Assembly (NCBI GenBank): GCA_913049565.1
Contig: CAJWZG010000124.1
Span: 1-8,293 of the forward strand
From: an uncultured Gammaproteobacteria bacterium
Lineage (GTDB): Bacteria; Pseudomonadota; Gammaproteobacteria; Pseudomonadales; Azotimanducaceae_A
Direction: 5' to 3'
DNA length: 8,293 nucleotides
Position 1 is the first letter of the stretch. Every line of letters starts with the position of its first letter. The notes under the pieces were generated by a model. That model saw only the letters and a list, made by a program, of their open reading frames with translations, did no database searches and was not told where the DNA came from. Of the stretch, positions 1-6,889 are shown one piece after another. The translations under genes and the position numbers were made by a program.

Positions 1-1
1 T

Positions 2-589
2 CGGCTGATCAACACCACAACCGGACACACAGATGCGCCCGTCACACTGCACAGTTGGCTGGCCGTGGCGCTGACACTTATGTGTCTGCTGGGGTTGTGC
101 TGGCGCGTGCTGGTTCCAACACAGTCTGCCACCGTCACAAACGGCATCATTATCGGAATAGGAGTGCTGTGGCTTGCTGGATCTAGCGCGCACATCAATC
201 AAAGCTTGGCGCTGAGGGCGCTTGCTTTATGGCAGACCTCGGCCGATGCGCAAACACTATCGCTGGATGGTAGCCACTTGCTCCCGCTCGCCGAATCGAT
301 CAAGCGAGACCCGGCGCTCAGCGCATTACCTGTCCTGACAATGGGTCTCGATCAAGAGAGCCAGTTTGCGGCACAGCGCCTCCCCTACATGTTGCTACCG
401 ACGAGCGCAGCCGCAACCAGCGAGAGGAAGTTGACTAAAATCCTAGGAGACTTTTCAGGCACGGTGCTGATCTTGGCCACAGACGAGACCAGACTGCGAG
501 CCTCGGCCAATGTGCTGGCGGGTATCACAACAGTGCAAGTACTGGAATCCGGGCCGGGTTATCTGATGCTGTCGACGGCGGCCAAATGA
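2..589 (+). CDS. C-terminal part of a polytopic membrane protein (5' end outside window)
   Basis: The frame is open from base 2 with no stop, so the real start lies left of the window; the GTG at 65 is only the first internal start-like codon. Two hydrophobic stretches are visible early, around SWLAVALTLMCLLGL and NGIIIGIGVLWLAG, consistent with the last two membrane spans of an inner-membrane protein. About 120 mostly soluble residues follow, with alternating hydrophobic strands (ALPVLTMGLD, GTVLILATDE, VLESGPGYLML). The stop overlaps the next gene as ATGA, so it is probably translationally coupled to the glycosyltransferase. Its place suggests a role in surface-polysaccharide assembly, such as a GT39-like glycosyltransferase or a polymerase with a C-terminal extracytoplasmic domain. 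That is inference from context; I do not recognise the family. Confidence 0.75.
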   Translation, partial: RLINTTTGHTDAPVTLHSWLAVALTLMCLLGLCWRVLVPTQSATVTNGIIIGIGVLWLAGSSAHINQSLALRALALWQTSADAQTLSLDGSHLLPLAESIKRDPALSALPVLTMGLDQESQFAAQRLPYMLLPTSAAATSERKLTKILGDFSGTVLILATDETRLRASANVLAGITTVQVLESGPGYLMLSTAAK

Positions 590-1803
590 GTGCCGGTGAA
601 TCATCGGGTAATCCCATAACGGTGCTGCACATTGGCAAGTACTTTCCGCCACATGCGGGTGGTATGGAAACCTACCTTAGAGACCTCATGGCCTCGTCAG
701 CACTAATGGGAAACAAAACCGCGGCCTTGGCGCATCAATCCCACTTGGGCGTCAAATCATCTCAGGAATCGTTTTCGGTTAATGGCGCCGACATCCCCGT
801 GACGCGAGCGGCGACCTGGTGTCGGTTACTCTACACTCCGATCAGCCCCACTTTTCCCTGGCTCCTGCATCGCCTGATCAACCAGCATAGGCCTGACATA
901 CTGCACCTCCACCTGCCTAATCCTTCGGCGTTTTGGGCGCTATGTCTCCCGGCAGCGCGGCGCATACCCTGGGTTGTTCATTGGCAGTCAGACGTGATGA
1001 CACCCAAGAGCCATTGGATAATGAAACTAGCGTACCGACTCTACGCACCACTTGAATCAGCACTGCTGAAAAAGGCTCATAGGGTCATCGCCACCTCTCC
1101 GCCTTATCTGGCGACCAGTAAACCGCTAGGACGAGTAAACATTAAGTGCAGAGTGGTGCCGCTGGGAATTGAAGACCGATTTGGGCACGAGAGCGCCGAC
1201 CTTGGCTCTCACCACCCCGACACCGATTTAGCCCCGGACGCCACAAAGCCAATGCTGTTGCGAATTGTGGCGATTGGCCGGATGGCGCATTACAAGGGGT
1301 TCGATGTGCTACTGCGAGCCCTCGCGCAAACTGAGCGCATCGCATTGGACTTGATAGGGGATGGCGAGCAGTCTCGTTCTCTTCAACGGCTTGCGGCATC
1401 ACTGAAACTCGGAGAGCGGGTAAACTTCCATGGCGCATTGGGTGACGATGCGAGAGATAAACTGATCGCCGCATGCGATTGCCTGTGCCTACCCTCTACA
1501 GACCGCACGGAATCATTCGGAGTCGTTATTTTAGAGGCAATGAGCGCCGCCAAGGCCTGTGTGGTGTCGGACGTGGCGGGCTCCGGCGTGGCCTGGCTGG
1601 TGGATAACCAGAAAACGGGGTTGGTAGTGCCCAGCAACGACGTGAGCGCTTTGGCCGTAGCGCTGTGCCAGTTAAGAGACAATCACTCTCTTTGTGCCGA
1701 GCTCGGTCAGAATGGCCGCAAGAAATTTCTGAGGTCCTTTACGATCAATGCGTCAACGACAGCGGTTCACCGCATCTATAGTGAGATGGTGGCTTCGGGA
1801 TAA
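586..1803 (+). CDS. GT4-family (GT-B fold) glycosyltransferase
   Basis: This 405-residue protein has the usual length and plan of a retaining GT4 glycosyltransferase. The N-terminal Rossmann domain opens with VLHIGKYFPPHAGGMETY (about residues 13-30), the glycine-rich acceptor-side loop of the family. HLHLPNP (107-113) and the HWQSD segment near 132-136 follow. The linker VVPLGIE (190-196) leads into the C-terminal nucleotide-sugar domain: AIGRMAHYKGFDVLL (229-243), LIGDGEQ (256-262) and the E-X7-E motif in ESFGVVILE (E309, E317). It would transfer a sugar from a nucleotide donor to a lipid-linked or growing glycan at the cytoplasmic membrane face. The ATG start overlaps the upstream stop by four bases. 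The following gmd-rmd pair makes GDP-D-rhamnose (or mannose-derived sugars) a plausible donor, but donor and acceptor cannot be read from the sequence. Confidence 0.93.
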   Translation: MSAGESSGNPITVLHIGKYFPPHAGGMETYLRDLMASSALMGNKTAALAHQSHLGVKSSQESFSVNGADIPVTRAATWCRLLYTPISPTFPWLLHRLINQHRPDILHLHLPNPSAFWALCLPAARRIPWVVHWQSDVMTPKSHWIMKLAYRLYAPLESALLKKAHRVIATSPPYLATSKPLGRVNIKCRVVPLGIEDRFGHESADLGSHHPDTDLAPDATKPMLLRIVAIGRMAHYKGFDVLLRALAQTERIALDLIGDGEQSRSLQRLAASLKLGERVNFHGALGDDARDKLIAACDCLCLPSTDRTESFGVVILEAMSAAKACVVSDVAGSGVAWLVDNQKTGLVVPSNDVSALAVALCQLRDNHSLCAELGQNGRKKFLRSFTINASTTAVHRIYSEMVASG

Positions 1804-1853
1804 TTGCTTGACCATGGCCTCGGCGCAGCCATCGCCTGGCTACCGTTAACGAT

Positions 1854-1893
1854 GCTAAAATCGCGGCGCTTTGGCTAAAACCGCGGCGTTCTG
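1854..1893 (+). repeat. Imperfect 20-bp tandem duplication upstream of gmd
   Basis: Two adjacent 20-bp units, 1854-1873 and 1874-1893, match at 17 of 20 positions. Each contains GCTAAAA, then CGCGGCG, then a T-rich end and G. The CGCGG of unit one (1862-1866) and CCGCG of unit two (1881-1885) are also complementary, so the region could form a short hairpin. Two copies at a fixed 20-bp spacing, about two helical turns, would suit paired operator sites, but no regulator is visible in the window. Confidence 0.6.
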
Positions 1894-1990
1894 GTCAACG
1901 TCTTGGGTATTTAACTCTTTTACGGAGCCCCACTACTGAATAATCTCGGTAAACGTCGCTTTAGCACACTACTTTTTATGTTTTTCTATG

Positions 1991-1997
1991 AGGAAGG
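1991..1997 (+). promoter_or_regulatory. Ribosome binding site deciding the GTG start of gmd
   Basis: AGGAAGG lies six bases before GTG at 2004. The first residues from that GTG run directly into the Rossmann strand ([12 protein letters not shown]), and no in-frame ATG fits better. The site therefore supports GTG as the true start codon. Confidence 0.75.
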
Positions 1998-2003
1998 CTT
2001 TAC

Positions 2004-3038
2004 GTGGTAGACACAGCTAAACGGGCCATCATCACCGGCATTACGGGGCAAGACGGCGCCTATCTTACCCAGCTGCTACTGGACAAGGGTTACACCGTGT
2101 TCGGTACTTTCAGAAGAACCAGCTCGGTGAATTTCTGGCGCCTGGATGAGTTGGGCGTTACCGACCACCCCAATCTTCATCTCGTCGAGTATGACCTGAC
2201 CGACCTTTCCAATACCATTCGGCTCTTGGAAAAAGCCGAAGCCAAAGAGGTTTATAATCTCGCCGCGCAGAGCTTTGTCGGGGTCTCTTTTGAGCAGCCA
2301 ATCACCACCGCCGAGATCACGGGGGTGGGCGCGTTAAATTTGCTGGAGGCGATCCGTACAGTGGACACATCAATCCGCTTCTATCAAGCCTCGACCTCTG
2401 AAATGTTCGGCAAGGTGCAGGCCGTACCTCAAGCGGAACACACCCCCTTCTACCCGCGCAGCCCGTATGGGGTCGCCAAGCTCTTTGCGCATTGGTCGAC
2501 CATCAATTACCGCGAGTCATACGGTATTTTCGGCGCCTCCGGCATTTTGTTTAACCATGAATCTCCACTACGAGGCAAGGAATTCGTTACACGCAAGATT
2601 ACGGATGCCGTGGCACGTATAAAACTCGGATTGCAGGACGTGCTGGAGTTGGGCAATCTCGACGCCAAGCGCGACTGGGGCTATGCCGCCGAGTATGTGG
2701 AGGGCATGTGGCGCATGCTGCAGGCCGATGAGCCCGATACCTATGTGCTCGCTACGGGGCGGACAGAAACGGTGCGAGACTTTGTGCATATGGCCTGCAA
2801 AGCCGCAGAGATTGACGTCAAATTTACCGGCAGTAACGAAGCAGAAAGCGCCGTTGATACCCAAACGGGCAAGACCATTGTGCACGTAAACCCCGACTTT
2901 TATCGGCCGGCTGAGGTGGATCTACTGGTGGGAGATGCAACAAAGGCGACAAAAAACCTCGGCTGGAGCGCCACCACCTCGCTCGAGGGACTTTGCGCCA
3001 TGATGGTTGAAGCTGACATCAAGCGCAATCAGGCCTGA
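2004..3038 (+). CDS. gmd: GDP-mannose 4,6-dehydratase
   Basis: The enzyme converts GDP-D-mannose to GDP-4-keto-6-deoxy-D-mannose in the cytoplasm, the branch point for GDP-D-rhamnose, GDP-L-fucose and related sugars. The 344-residue protein is full length for the family. It begins with the NADP-binding [10 protein letters not shown] (12-21) and the FGTFRRTSS segment (33-41). The extended-SDR catalytic residues lie in ASTSEMFG (129-136; T131 and E133) and [10 protein letters not shown] (150-159; Y155, K159). Further family signatures are NHESPLRG (184-191), [10 protein letters not shown] (217-226) and [11 protein letters not shown] (296-306). Translation starts at GTG with a strong RBS. It is followed after 12 bases by the reductase gene, with which it forms a two-step pathway. 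The next enzyme is an Rmd-type reductase, and no GDP-fucose synthase is in view. Confidence 0.96.
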   Translation: MVDTAKRAIITGITGQDGAYLTQLLLDKGYTVFGTFRRTSSVNFWRLDELGVTDHPNLHLVEYDLTDLSNTIRLLEKAEAKEVYNLAAQSFVGVSFEQPITTAEITGVGALNLLEAIRTVDTSIRFYQASTSEMFGKVQAVPQAEHTPFYPRSPYGVAKLFAHWSTINYRESYGIFGASGILFNHESPLRGKEFVTRKITDAVARIKLGLQDVLELGNLDAKRDWGYAAEYVEGMWRMLQADEPDTYVLATGRTETVRDFVHMACKAAEIDVKFTGSNEAESAVDTQTGKTIVHVNPDFYRPAEVDLLVGDATKATKNLGWSATTSLEGLCAMMVEADIKRNQA

Positions 3039-3050
3039 GTTCACTGCGTG

Positions 3051-3944
3051 ATGAGCCGGCGGGTATTGGTCACGGGCAGCGAGGGTTTTACCGGCAAGTA
3101 CGTGTGCGATGAGTTTGCGCGTGCCGGCTGGGAAGTATGGGGCGCGGGCGTACAGCCAAAACTCGGAGATCAACAGTATCTGCAGATCGATCTGTTACAA
3201 CCCGAGACGCTTAAACCCATAGCGGACAAGATAAAACCTGATGTAGTGATTCATCTTGCCGCGTTGGCATTTGTCGCCGAGGAGGATCCCGCCCTTTTCT
3301 ATCAGGTGAACCTCATCGGCACGCGAAACTTACTGGAAGCGCTGTGCCATCAAAATACCCCGCCCGGATTCACCATTCTTGCCAGCTCGGCAAACGTGTA
3401 CGGGAATTCGGAATCAGAGATTTTGAGTGAGAACAGCCCAACCCAACCTGCCAACGATTACGCGGTAAGCAAACTGGCGATGGAGTATTTGGCAAAAACC
3501 TACGGCGACAGACTCCCGATAACGATCACTCGCCCTTTTAACTATACGGGAGTGGGGCAAAGTGGGCGTTTTCTCGTTCCAAAGATCGTGGACCACTTCA
3601 GAAGGCAAGCGTCTGTCATTGAACTTGGGAATCTCGACGTGGCGCGCGAATTTTCCGATGTTAGGGACGTGGCTGTAATCTATCGCTTGCTCGCTGAGCA
3701 TCGACCCATCGGAGAAACCATCAATGTGTGCTCGGGTCAGCCACTCTCGTTGAATGAGTGCCTCTCGCTGGCGAGCGAGATTTCGGGGCATGCCTTGGGG
3801 ATTGAAGTAAACCCTGCGTTCGTTAGGAGCAACGAGATTGCTCGATTGTCAGGTGACCGAAGCAAACTCGAATCGTTGATTGCTGCTCCAGCGCCTCGCG
3901 ACTTTAGCGAGACCCTGAGGTGGATGATTCAATACCTCGATTAA
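3051..3944 (+). CDS. rmd: GDP-4-keto-6-deoxy-D-mannose reductase (Rmd-like NAD-dependent epimerase/dehydratase)
   Basis: The 297-residue protein is a short-chain dehydrogenase/reductase of the extended type. It would reduce the Gmd product to GDP-D-rhamnose. From the ATG at 3051 the cofactor loop is TGSEGFTG (8-15), then VIHLAALAFV (66-75), the serine-bearing LASSANVYG (110-118), and the catalytic YAVSK with Y137 and K141. RPFNYTGVGQ and the late NPAFVRSNEIARLSGD segment (about residues 254-269) are typical of Rmd. A GTG at 3048 is an alternative start one codon earlier; no strong RBS separates the two. It is probably co-transcribed with gmd, 12 bases upstream. The 109 bp after the stop (3945-4053), facing the convergent gene, contain only a GCAC/GTGC mini-hairpin and no T-tract terminator. 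GDP-6-deoxy-talose synthesis is a less likely alternative. Confidence 0.88.
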   Translation: MSRRVLVTGSEGFTGKYVCDEFARAGWEVWGAGVQPKLGDQQYLQIDLLQPETLKPIADKIKPDVVIHLAALAFVAEEDPALFYQVNLIGTRNLLEALCHQNTPPGFTILASSANVYGNSESEILSENSPTQPANDYAVSKLAMEYLAKTYGDRLPITITRPFNYTGVGQSGRFLVPKIVDHFRRQASVIELGNLDVAREFSDVRDVAVIYRLLAEHRPIGETINVCSGQPLSLNECLSLASEISGHALGIEVNPAFVRSNEIARLSGDRSKLESLIAAPAPRDFSETLRWMIQYLD

Positions 3945-4053
3945 AAAACCTCAACTAACGATCAGCTGCACTGAAAGCACCCGGTGCGCAACCTCATCTA
4001 GTAACTGCCCCGTCATTAGTGGGACGCGAGCACGCAGGGACAAAACTGGCTGA

Positions 4054-4569
4054 TTAATGAATAGTAACGGTACCCTGCCCCGCTGGCCCCGAGAGGCCAT
4101 TAGATTGAAACACACTCTGCGCCCATCCCGCCTGCTCGAAGCACTGCTTCAGCCCTCTGTTCCATTGCGGTAGCGCAGTGAGTGGCATTACAAATATGCC
4201 GCGCTGCGCCTCATTCCCGTCCTTAAAGACAAGGAGAAGTTGGTCTTCACGGGTGCTCACATCCACGGACGCGACCAGGATTTCGGGGCTATCGGGGTTG
4301 CATTGCACCTTATTGGCTTCTTCAGCAACTGAAGCAACGTCGTCGGTGACCGCACTGCCCGGGCTTTGCGACGAAAACTGCATATCGGCCTGCCGCTCAA
4401 CAAGGTGCGGTACCAGTCGGTTTAACAGGCGCGCTGTTAACCAAAGGGTCAGGGATTTACCATCAACATCGACGCCATCAAGGCGCACACGGTCCTGCTC
4501 TAAGCTATAACCTAAGGTAATCCTTGCCAACCTAGGAACTGTGTTAGTGCTTGGTGCTTCGCGTTTCAC
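4054..4569 (-). CDS. Conserved-looking hypothetical protein downstream of tolC
   Basis: I do not recognise this 171-residue protein. The start is placed at GTG 4569 because it forms a GTGA overlap with the tolC stop (TGA at 4568-4566); the open frame reaches 4647, but that would overlap tolC by 82 bases. The protein has two probably folded parts. The first is an N-terminal half with ITLGYSLEQDRVRLDG and LTLWLTARLLNRLVPHLVE (about 17-58). The second is a C-terminal half with ILVASVDVSTREDQLLLVF and VMPLTALPQWNRGLKQCFE. A polar linker of about 35 residues joins them. There is no signal peptide or membrane span, so it is probably cytoplasmic. Translational coupling to tolC implies a role linked to the secretion module, for instance an accessory or regulatory protein. 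No function can be assigned. Confidence 0.75.
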   Translation of the reverse strand: MKREAPSTNTVPRLARITLGYSLEQDRVRLDGVDVDGKSLTLWLTARLLNRLVPHLVERQADMQFSSQSPGSAVTDDVASVAEEANKVQCNPDSPEILVASVDVSTREDQLLLVFKDGNEAQRGIFVMPLTALPQWNRGLKQCFEQAGWAQSVFQSNGLSGPAGQGTVTIH

Positions 4570-5969
4570 GGGCCATGCAGCGCCTTCGATAACTTGGGGG
4601 CTAGCGCCACTGGATCCGCACCAGTCGCCAGTTCCAGTTCCAACCAACTCATTGCTCGTTGAAATCGTGCTTCGTTGAGATCGCGCTGGGAACGGGTTTT
4701 TTGTGCCAGCGCCAAAAGCACATCGGTCACTCTGGCGGTGCCAGCCTGCACCGCTTTCCTAGAGGCATCAAGATTAGTCGCTGCAGTACTGACAGCCTGA
4801 CGCGCCGCCAGCACACGCTCGCTCGCAGATTTGAGATTGACCCAGGCAGCTCGAGCGCGGCCGCTTGCGTCGCGCTTGGTGCCCTCTAGGCGCTGTTGAG
4901 CACTGTAAAATTCCGCCCAAGCACCCCGCAAGCGGGCTTTGCCAGCGCCCCCCTCAAAAAGTGGGTAGCGCAGCGACAGAGATAAGCTGCTGGTATTTCG
5001 AGGCGGGGAGGTCAGATTATCGAAACCAACATCGGAGTATTGCGCGTTATAGACAAAATCCACCTCGGGCAACCAAGCCCCCTTCTCTCTGTCTATGCTT
5101 TTACGCGCCGCCAGCAACGCTTCCTTTGCTGCCCCTATTGAGGGGTCAAGCTCCATGGCCAAATTCGCCGCAGATTCGACATCTTGTACGCTGTTAAGCA
5201 GAGCAAAGCGATTTGTTATCGATTGTAATGAGAAGTTTCTGAAACCCACTAATTGAAATAATTGCTCAAATGCGATGGCAGCTTGCCCTCTTGCATTCAG
5301 GACGTCTGCTCGCAACGCATCGGTTCGCGTTTGGGTCTCGAGCACTTCGGTCACCGGCAGTAGCGACTTGGCGTAGAGTGCGTTCGCTTCCTTAAGTTGT
5401 TGCTCCAATGCCGACAGCTCGGATTCAAACTGGCTAACGTCCTCTTCGGTCAGCAGTACAGTGAGATAAGCCTCGACAACCCGCGACAAAAGCTCGGTCT
5501 CAGCAATGGCAAGCTCCTGCGTTGATTGGCCCACCAAAGCCTTTTGGCGCTGATATTCGCTAAAGTTGCGCCAATTGAATACAGGAGACCGCAATTGCAA
5601 GCCGTACCGTTCTCCTGAATATTGTTGCGAAGGGAATCTGCCTAACGTGCTGCCTTCATAATTGACCTTATTTTCAGACCATTCTCCGAATAGTGACACC
5701 TGCGGGAAATTTTTTCCGCTTGCGACATCGCGCTTCGCAGCCGCAATATCCACGCTAAATCTTGCCACCGCGATATCAGTGTCATAGCCTCTGGCAACCT
5801 CGTAGGCGTCCAGTAGAGACAACGCTGATTCCATGGATGCTGAATCCTCCGCTCTAATGGAGTAGCAATTAATCCCCAGCGCCGCCAAAAGCGGGAGCAG
5901 AAGCAGAGCTCGTTGTTGTTTTTGAGCCTGTGGCTCTGACTGGCTGTTCCGCCGTAGTTCCCTAAACAT
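4566..5969 (-). CDS. tolC: TolC-family outer-membrane channel protein of a type I secretion system
   Basis: This is a TolC/OEP-family protein that forms the outer-membrane and periplasmic tunnel of a type I secretion complex. Two homologous halves are visible. The first begins with SLLDAYEVARGYDTDIAVAR and continues through NFPQVSLFGEW and LQLRSPVFNW. The second begins with AANLAMELDPSIGAAKEALL and continues through WLPEVDFVY and LSLRYPLFEGG. The end has GTARVTDVLLALAQKT and MSWLELELATG. Long amphipathic helices rich in A, E, Q and L surround these. I chose ATG 5969 because it puts a signal-like segment (RALLLLPLLAALGI, then a possible cut after SIRA) about 20 residues from the N-terminus. 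The frame extends to ATG 6044 (492 residues), which would overlap the upstream gene by 23 bases; neither start has a good RBS. An HlyD-type adaptor lies upstream in the same orientation. Confidence 0.93.
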   Translation of the reverse strand: MFRELRRNSQSEPQAQKQQRALLLLPLLAALGINCYSIRAEDSASMESALSLLDAYEVARGYDTDIAVARFSVDIAAAKRDVASGKNFPQVSLFGEWSENKVNYEGSTLGRFPSQQYSGERYGLQLRSPVFNWRNFSEYQRQKALVGQSTQELAIAETELLSRVVEAYLTVLLTEEDVSQFESELSALEQQLKEANALYAKSLLPVTEVLETQTRTDALRADVLNARGQAAIAFEQLFQLVGFRNFSLQSITNRFALLNSVQDVESAANLAMELDPSIGAAKEALLAARKSIDREKGAWLPEVDFVYNAQYSDVGFDNLTSPPRNTSSLSLSLRYPLFEGGAGKARLRGAWAEFYSAQQRLEGTKRDASGRARAAWVNLKSASERVLAARQAVSTAATNLDASRKAVQAGTARVTDVLLALAQKTRSQRDLNEARFQRAMSWLELELATGADPVALAPKLSKALHGP

Positions 5970-5987
5970 GTTAAGGACACTTCGCCT

Positions 5988-5998
5988 CAAAGCGCCAT
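5988..5998. repeat. Left copy of 11-bp direct repeat flanking the methyltransferase gene
   Basis: CAAAGCGCCAT occurs here, between the methyltransferase stop and the proposed tolC start, and again at 6879-6889 at the adaptor gene's stop codon. Both copies are preceded by CGCC, with a two-base difference in spacing. An exact 11-mer pair is not rare in 8 kb, but these two copies bracket one whole gene. Confidence 0.5.
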
Positions 5999-6021
5999 AG
6001 TCTCCTACGACTAAAGCGAGA

Positions 6022-6861
6022 TTAATTCTCGGTATTGTCAACATGTCCTGAGCCGAATGTCAGTTGCGAAAATAGAAATGATTTATTTCTTAGCGTGATG
6101 TCCTGTTCAGACCGCCTTGGGAAATCGAGGTGATCGATCTGCCCTGTTATCGCTTCCGAGCTGACTGGAAGCTTGGAGCGCAAAACGAGAACATTAAAGT
6201 CTCGAACACGCGTTAATCTGCATGTGTCTTTAAAGTTAGGTCGATTAACGATAGCTTTTTGGAAGATCGAGGCCACCGGCGCCGTGCACAAAAACATCTT
6301 GTTGCCGCCCGCGAGAAAGGGAACAAACCGTCTAGGCCTGTCGCGTTCTGCAAAATCCAGCACAGCAGCCTCGATACCGGGGAACTCCCGGTCTTGATAG
6401 TCATCCATAGCGATAACGGCTCGGTCGCAAACCAGCGGACCAAAAAGCTCGAGTTGCTCCATTACCTCATGGTACTCATGACCCGCATCAATATGCAAAA
6501 ACCTCAGCGGTTTGCTCACCAGCCCCTCGAGAGAAGCCGCAGGGAGCTCGCTGGTCAATCCCTCAGTTAAAATGACGTTTTCCGGCGCACCCTCCTCCGA
6601 AAGATTTTTTTCCGTCAGAGATCTCGTATCTCCGTCGAAAAGATCAAACCCAAAGAGCCGATCACATTCAAACTTTAGTAGCGAAAGAAAAGTCAGACTT
6701 TTACCCTGATAGACCCCAATTTCGCAGAGATCACCGGTGATGCCTAGCTGATTTTGCATCGTAATCAGCTCATAAAAGATGATTTGGTCGAGCGGGAAGA
6801 ACCAGCCCTGAATATGTTCGTGCCTGCCAGAAATAAAAGCCTGTACGCGCGCTAAGTCCAT
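6022..6861 (-). CDS. Class I SAM-dependent methyltransferase (Methyltransf_24 / TylF-like)
   Basis: The 279-residue protein has a class I methyltransferase core. Motif I is GDLCEIGVYQGKSL (43-56), the acidic strand-2 loop is FGFDLFDG (70-77), then LRFLHIDAGHEYHEV (119-133) and AVIAMDDYQD (148-157). D125 and the pair D153/D154 sit where the Mg-binding aspartates lie in TylF/MycF-type sugar O-methyltransferases. That likeness makes O-methylation of a deoxysugar or polysaccharide end a reasonable guess, especially next to gmd-rmd. The substrate is unproven, and a cephalosporin-hydroxylase-like relative is possible. The C-terminal 80 residues (after about 200) are polar and of unknown role. The ATG has AAGG six bases upstream (6868-6871 on this strand). 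It sits between the secretion adaptor, whose stop is 27 bases upstream, and tolC, an unusual position. Confidence 0.85.
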   Translation of the reverse strand: MDLARVQAFISGRHEHIQGWFFPLDQIIFYELITMQNQLGITGDLCEIGVYQGKSLTFLSLLKFECDRLFGFDLFDGDTRSLTEKNLSEEGAPENVILTEGLTSELPAASLEGLVSKPLRFLHIDAGHEYHEVMEQLELFGPLVCDRAVIAMDDYQDREFPGIEAAVLDFAERDRPRRFVPFLAGGNKMFLCTAPVASIFQKAIVNRPNFKDTCRLTRVRDFNVLVLRSKLPVSSEAITGQIDHLDFPRRSEQDITLRNKSFLFSQLTFGSGHVDNTEN

Positions 6862-6878
6862 TGTGAACCTTGTGACGC

Positions 6879-6889
6879 CAAAGCGCCAT
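6879..6889. repeat. Right copy of 11-bp direct repeat flanking the methyltransferase gene
   Basis: This is the second copy of CAAAGCGCCAT, identical to 5988-5998. Its last base is the final base of the adaptor gene's TAA stop. On the minus strand both copies read ATGGCGCTTTG; here the ATG overlaps the stop as TAATG, but that frame gives only a 34-codon ORF and is probably not used. Confidence 0.5.

Larger units (their letters stand above)
1804..2003 (+). promoter_or_regulatory. Leader region of gmd with tandem repeat and probable promoter
   Basis: This 200-bp gap separates the glycosyltransferase gene from gmd. It holds a small perfect inverted repeat (AGCCA 1827-1831, TGGCT 1837-1841) without a T-tract, so it is not a convincing terminator. 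The imperfect 20-bp tandem repeat described separately follows, then an AT-richer stretch from about 1910. AATAAT at 1939-1944 is a possible -10 element, but there is no good -35 at the usual distance. Because the gap is long and gmd has its own strong RBS, a separate promoter for gmd-rmd is likely but not proven. Confidence 0.4.

Noticed and set aside
1827..1841. AGCCA/TGGCT inverted repeat after the glycosyltransferase gene as a terminator
   Set aside because: The five-base stem has no following T-run, so it does not meet the usual pattern of an intrinsic terminator.
3945..4053. Bidirectional terminator between rmd and the convergent hypothetical gene
   Set aside because: Only a four-base GCAC/GTGC hairpin is present, with no T-tract on either side.
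4178..4510. Plus-strand ORF of 110 codons opposite the hypothetical gene
   Set aside because: It lies entirely antisense to the GTGA-coupled gene, has arginine/serine-rich low-complexity composition typical of a shadow frame, and has no RBS.
6780..6889. 34-codon ORF starting at the TAATG overlap with the adaptor stop
   Set aside because: It is out of frame with the methyltransferase gene, short, and lacks recognisable features; the ATG at 6861 has its own AAGG site.
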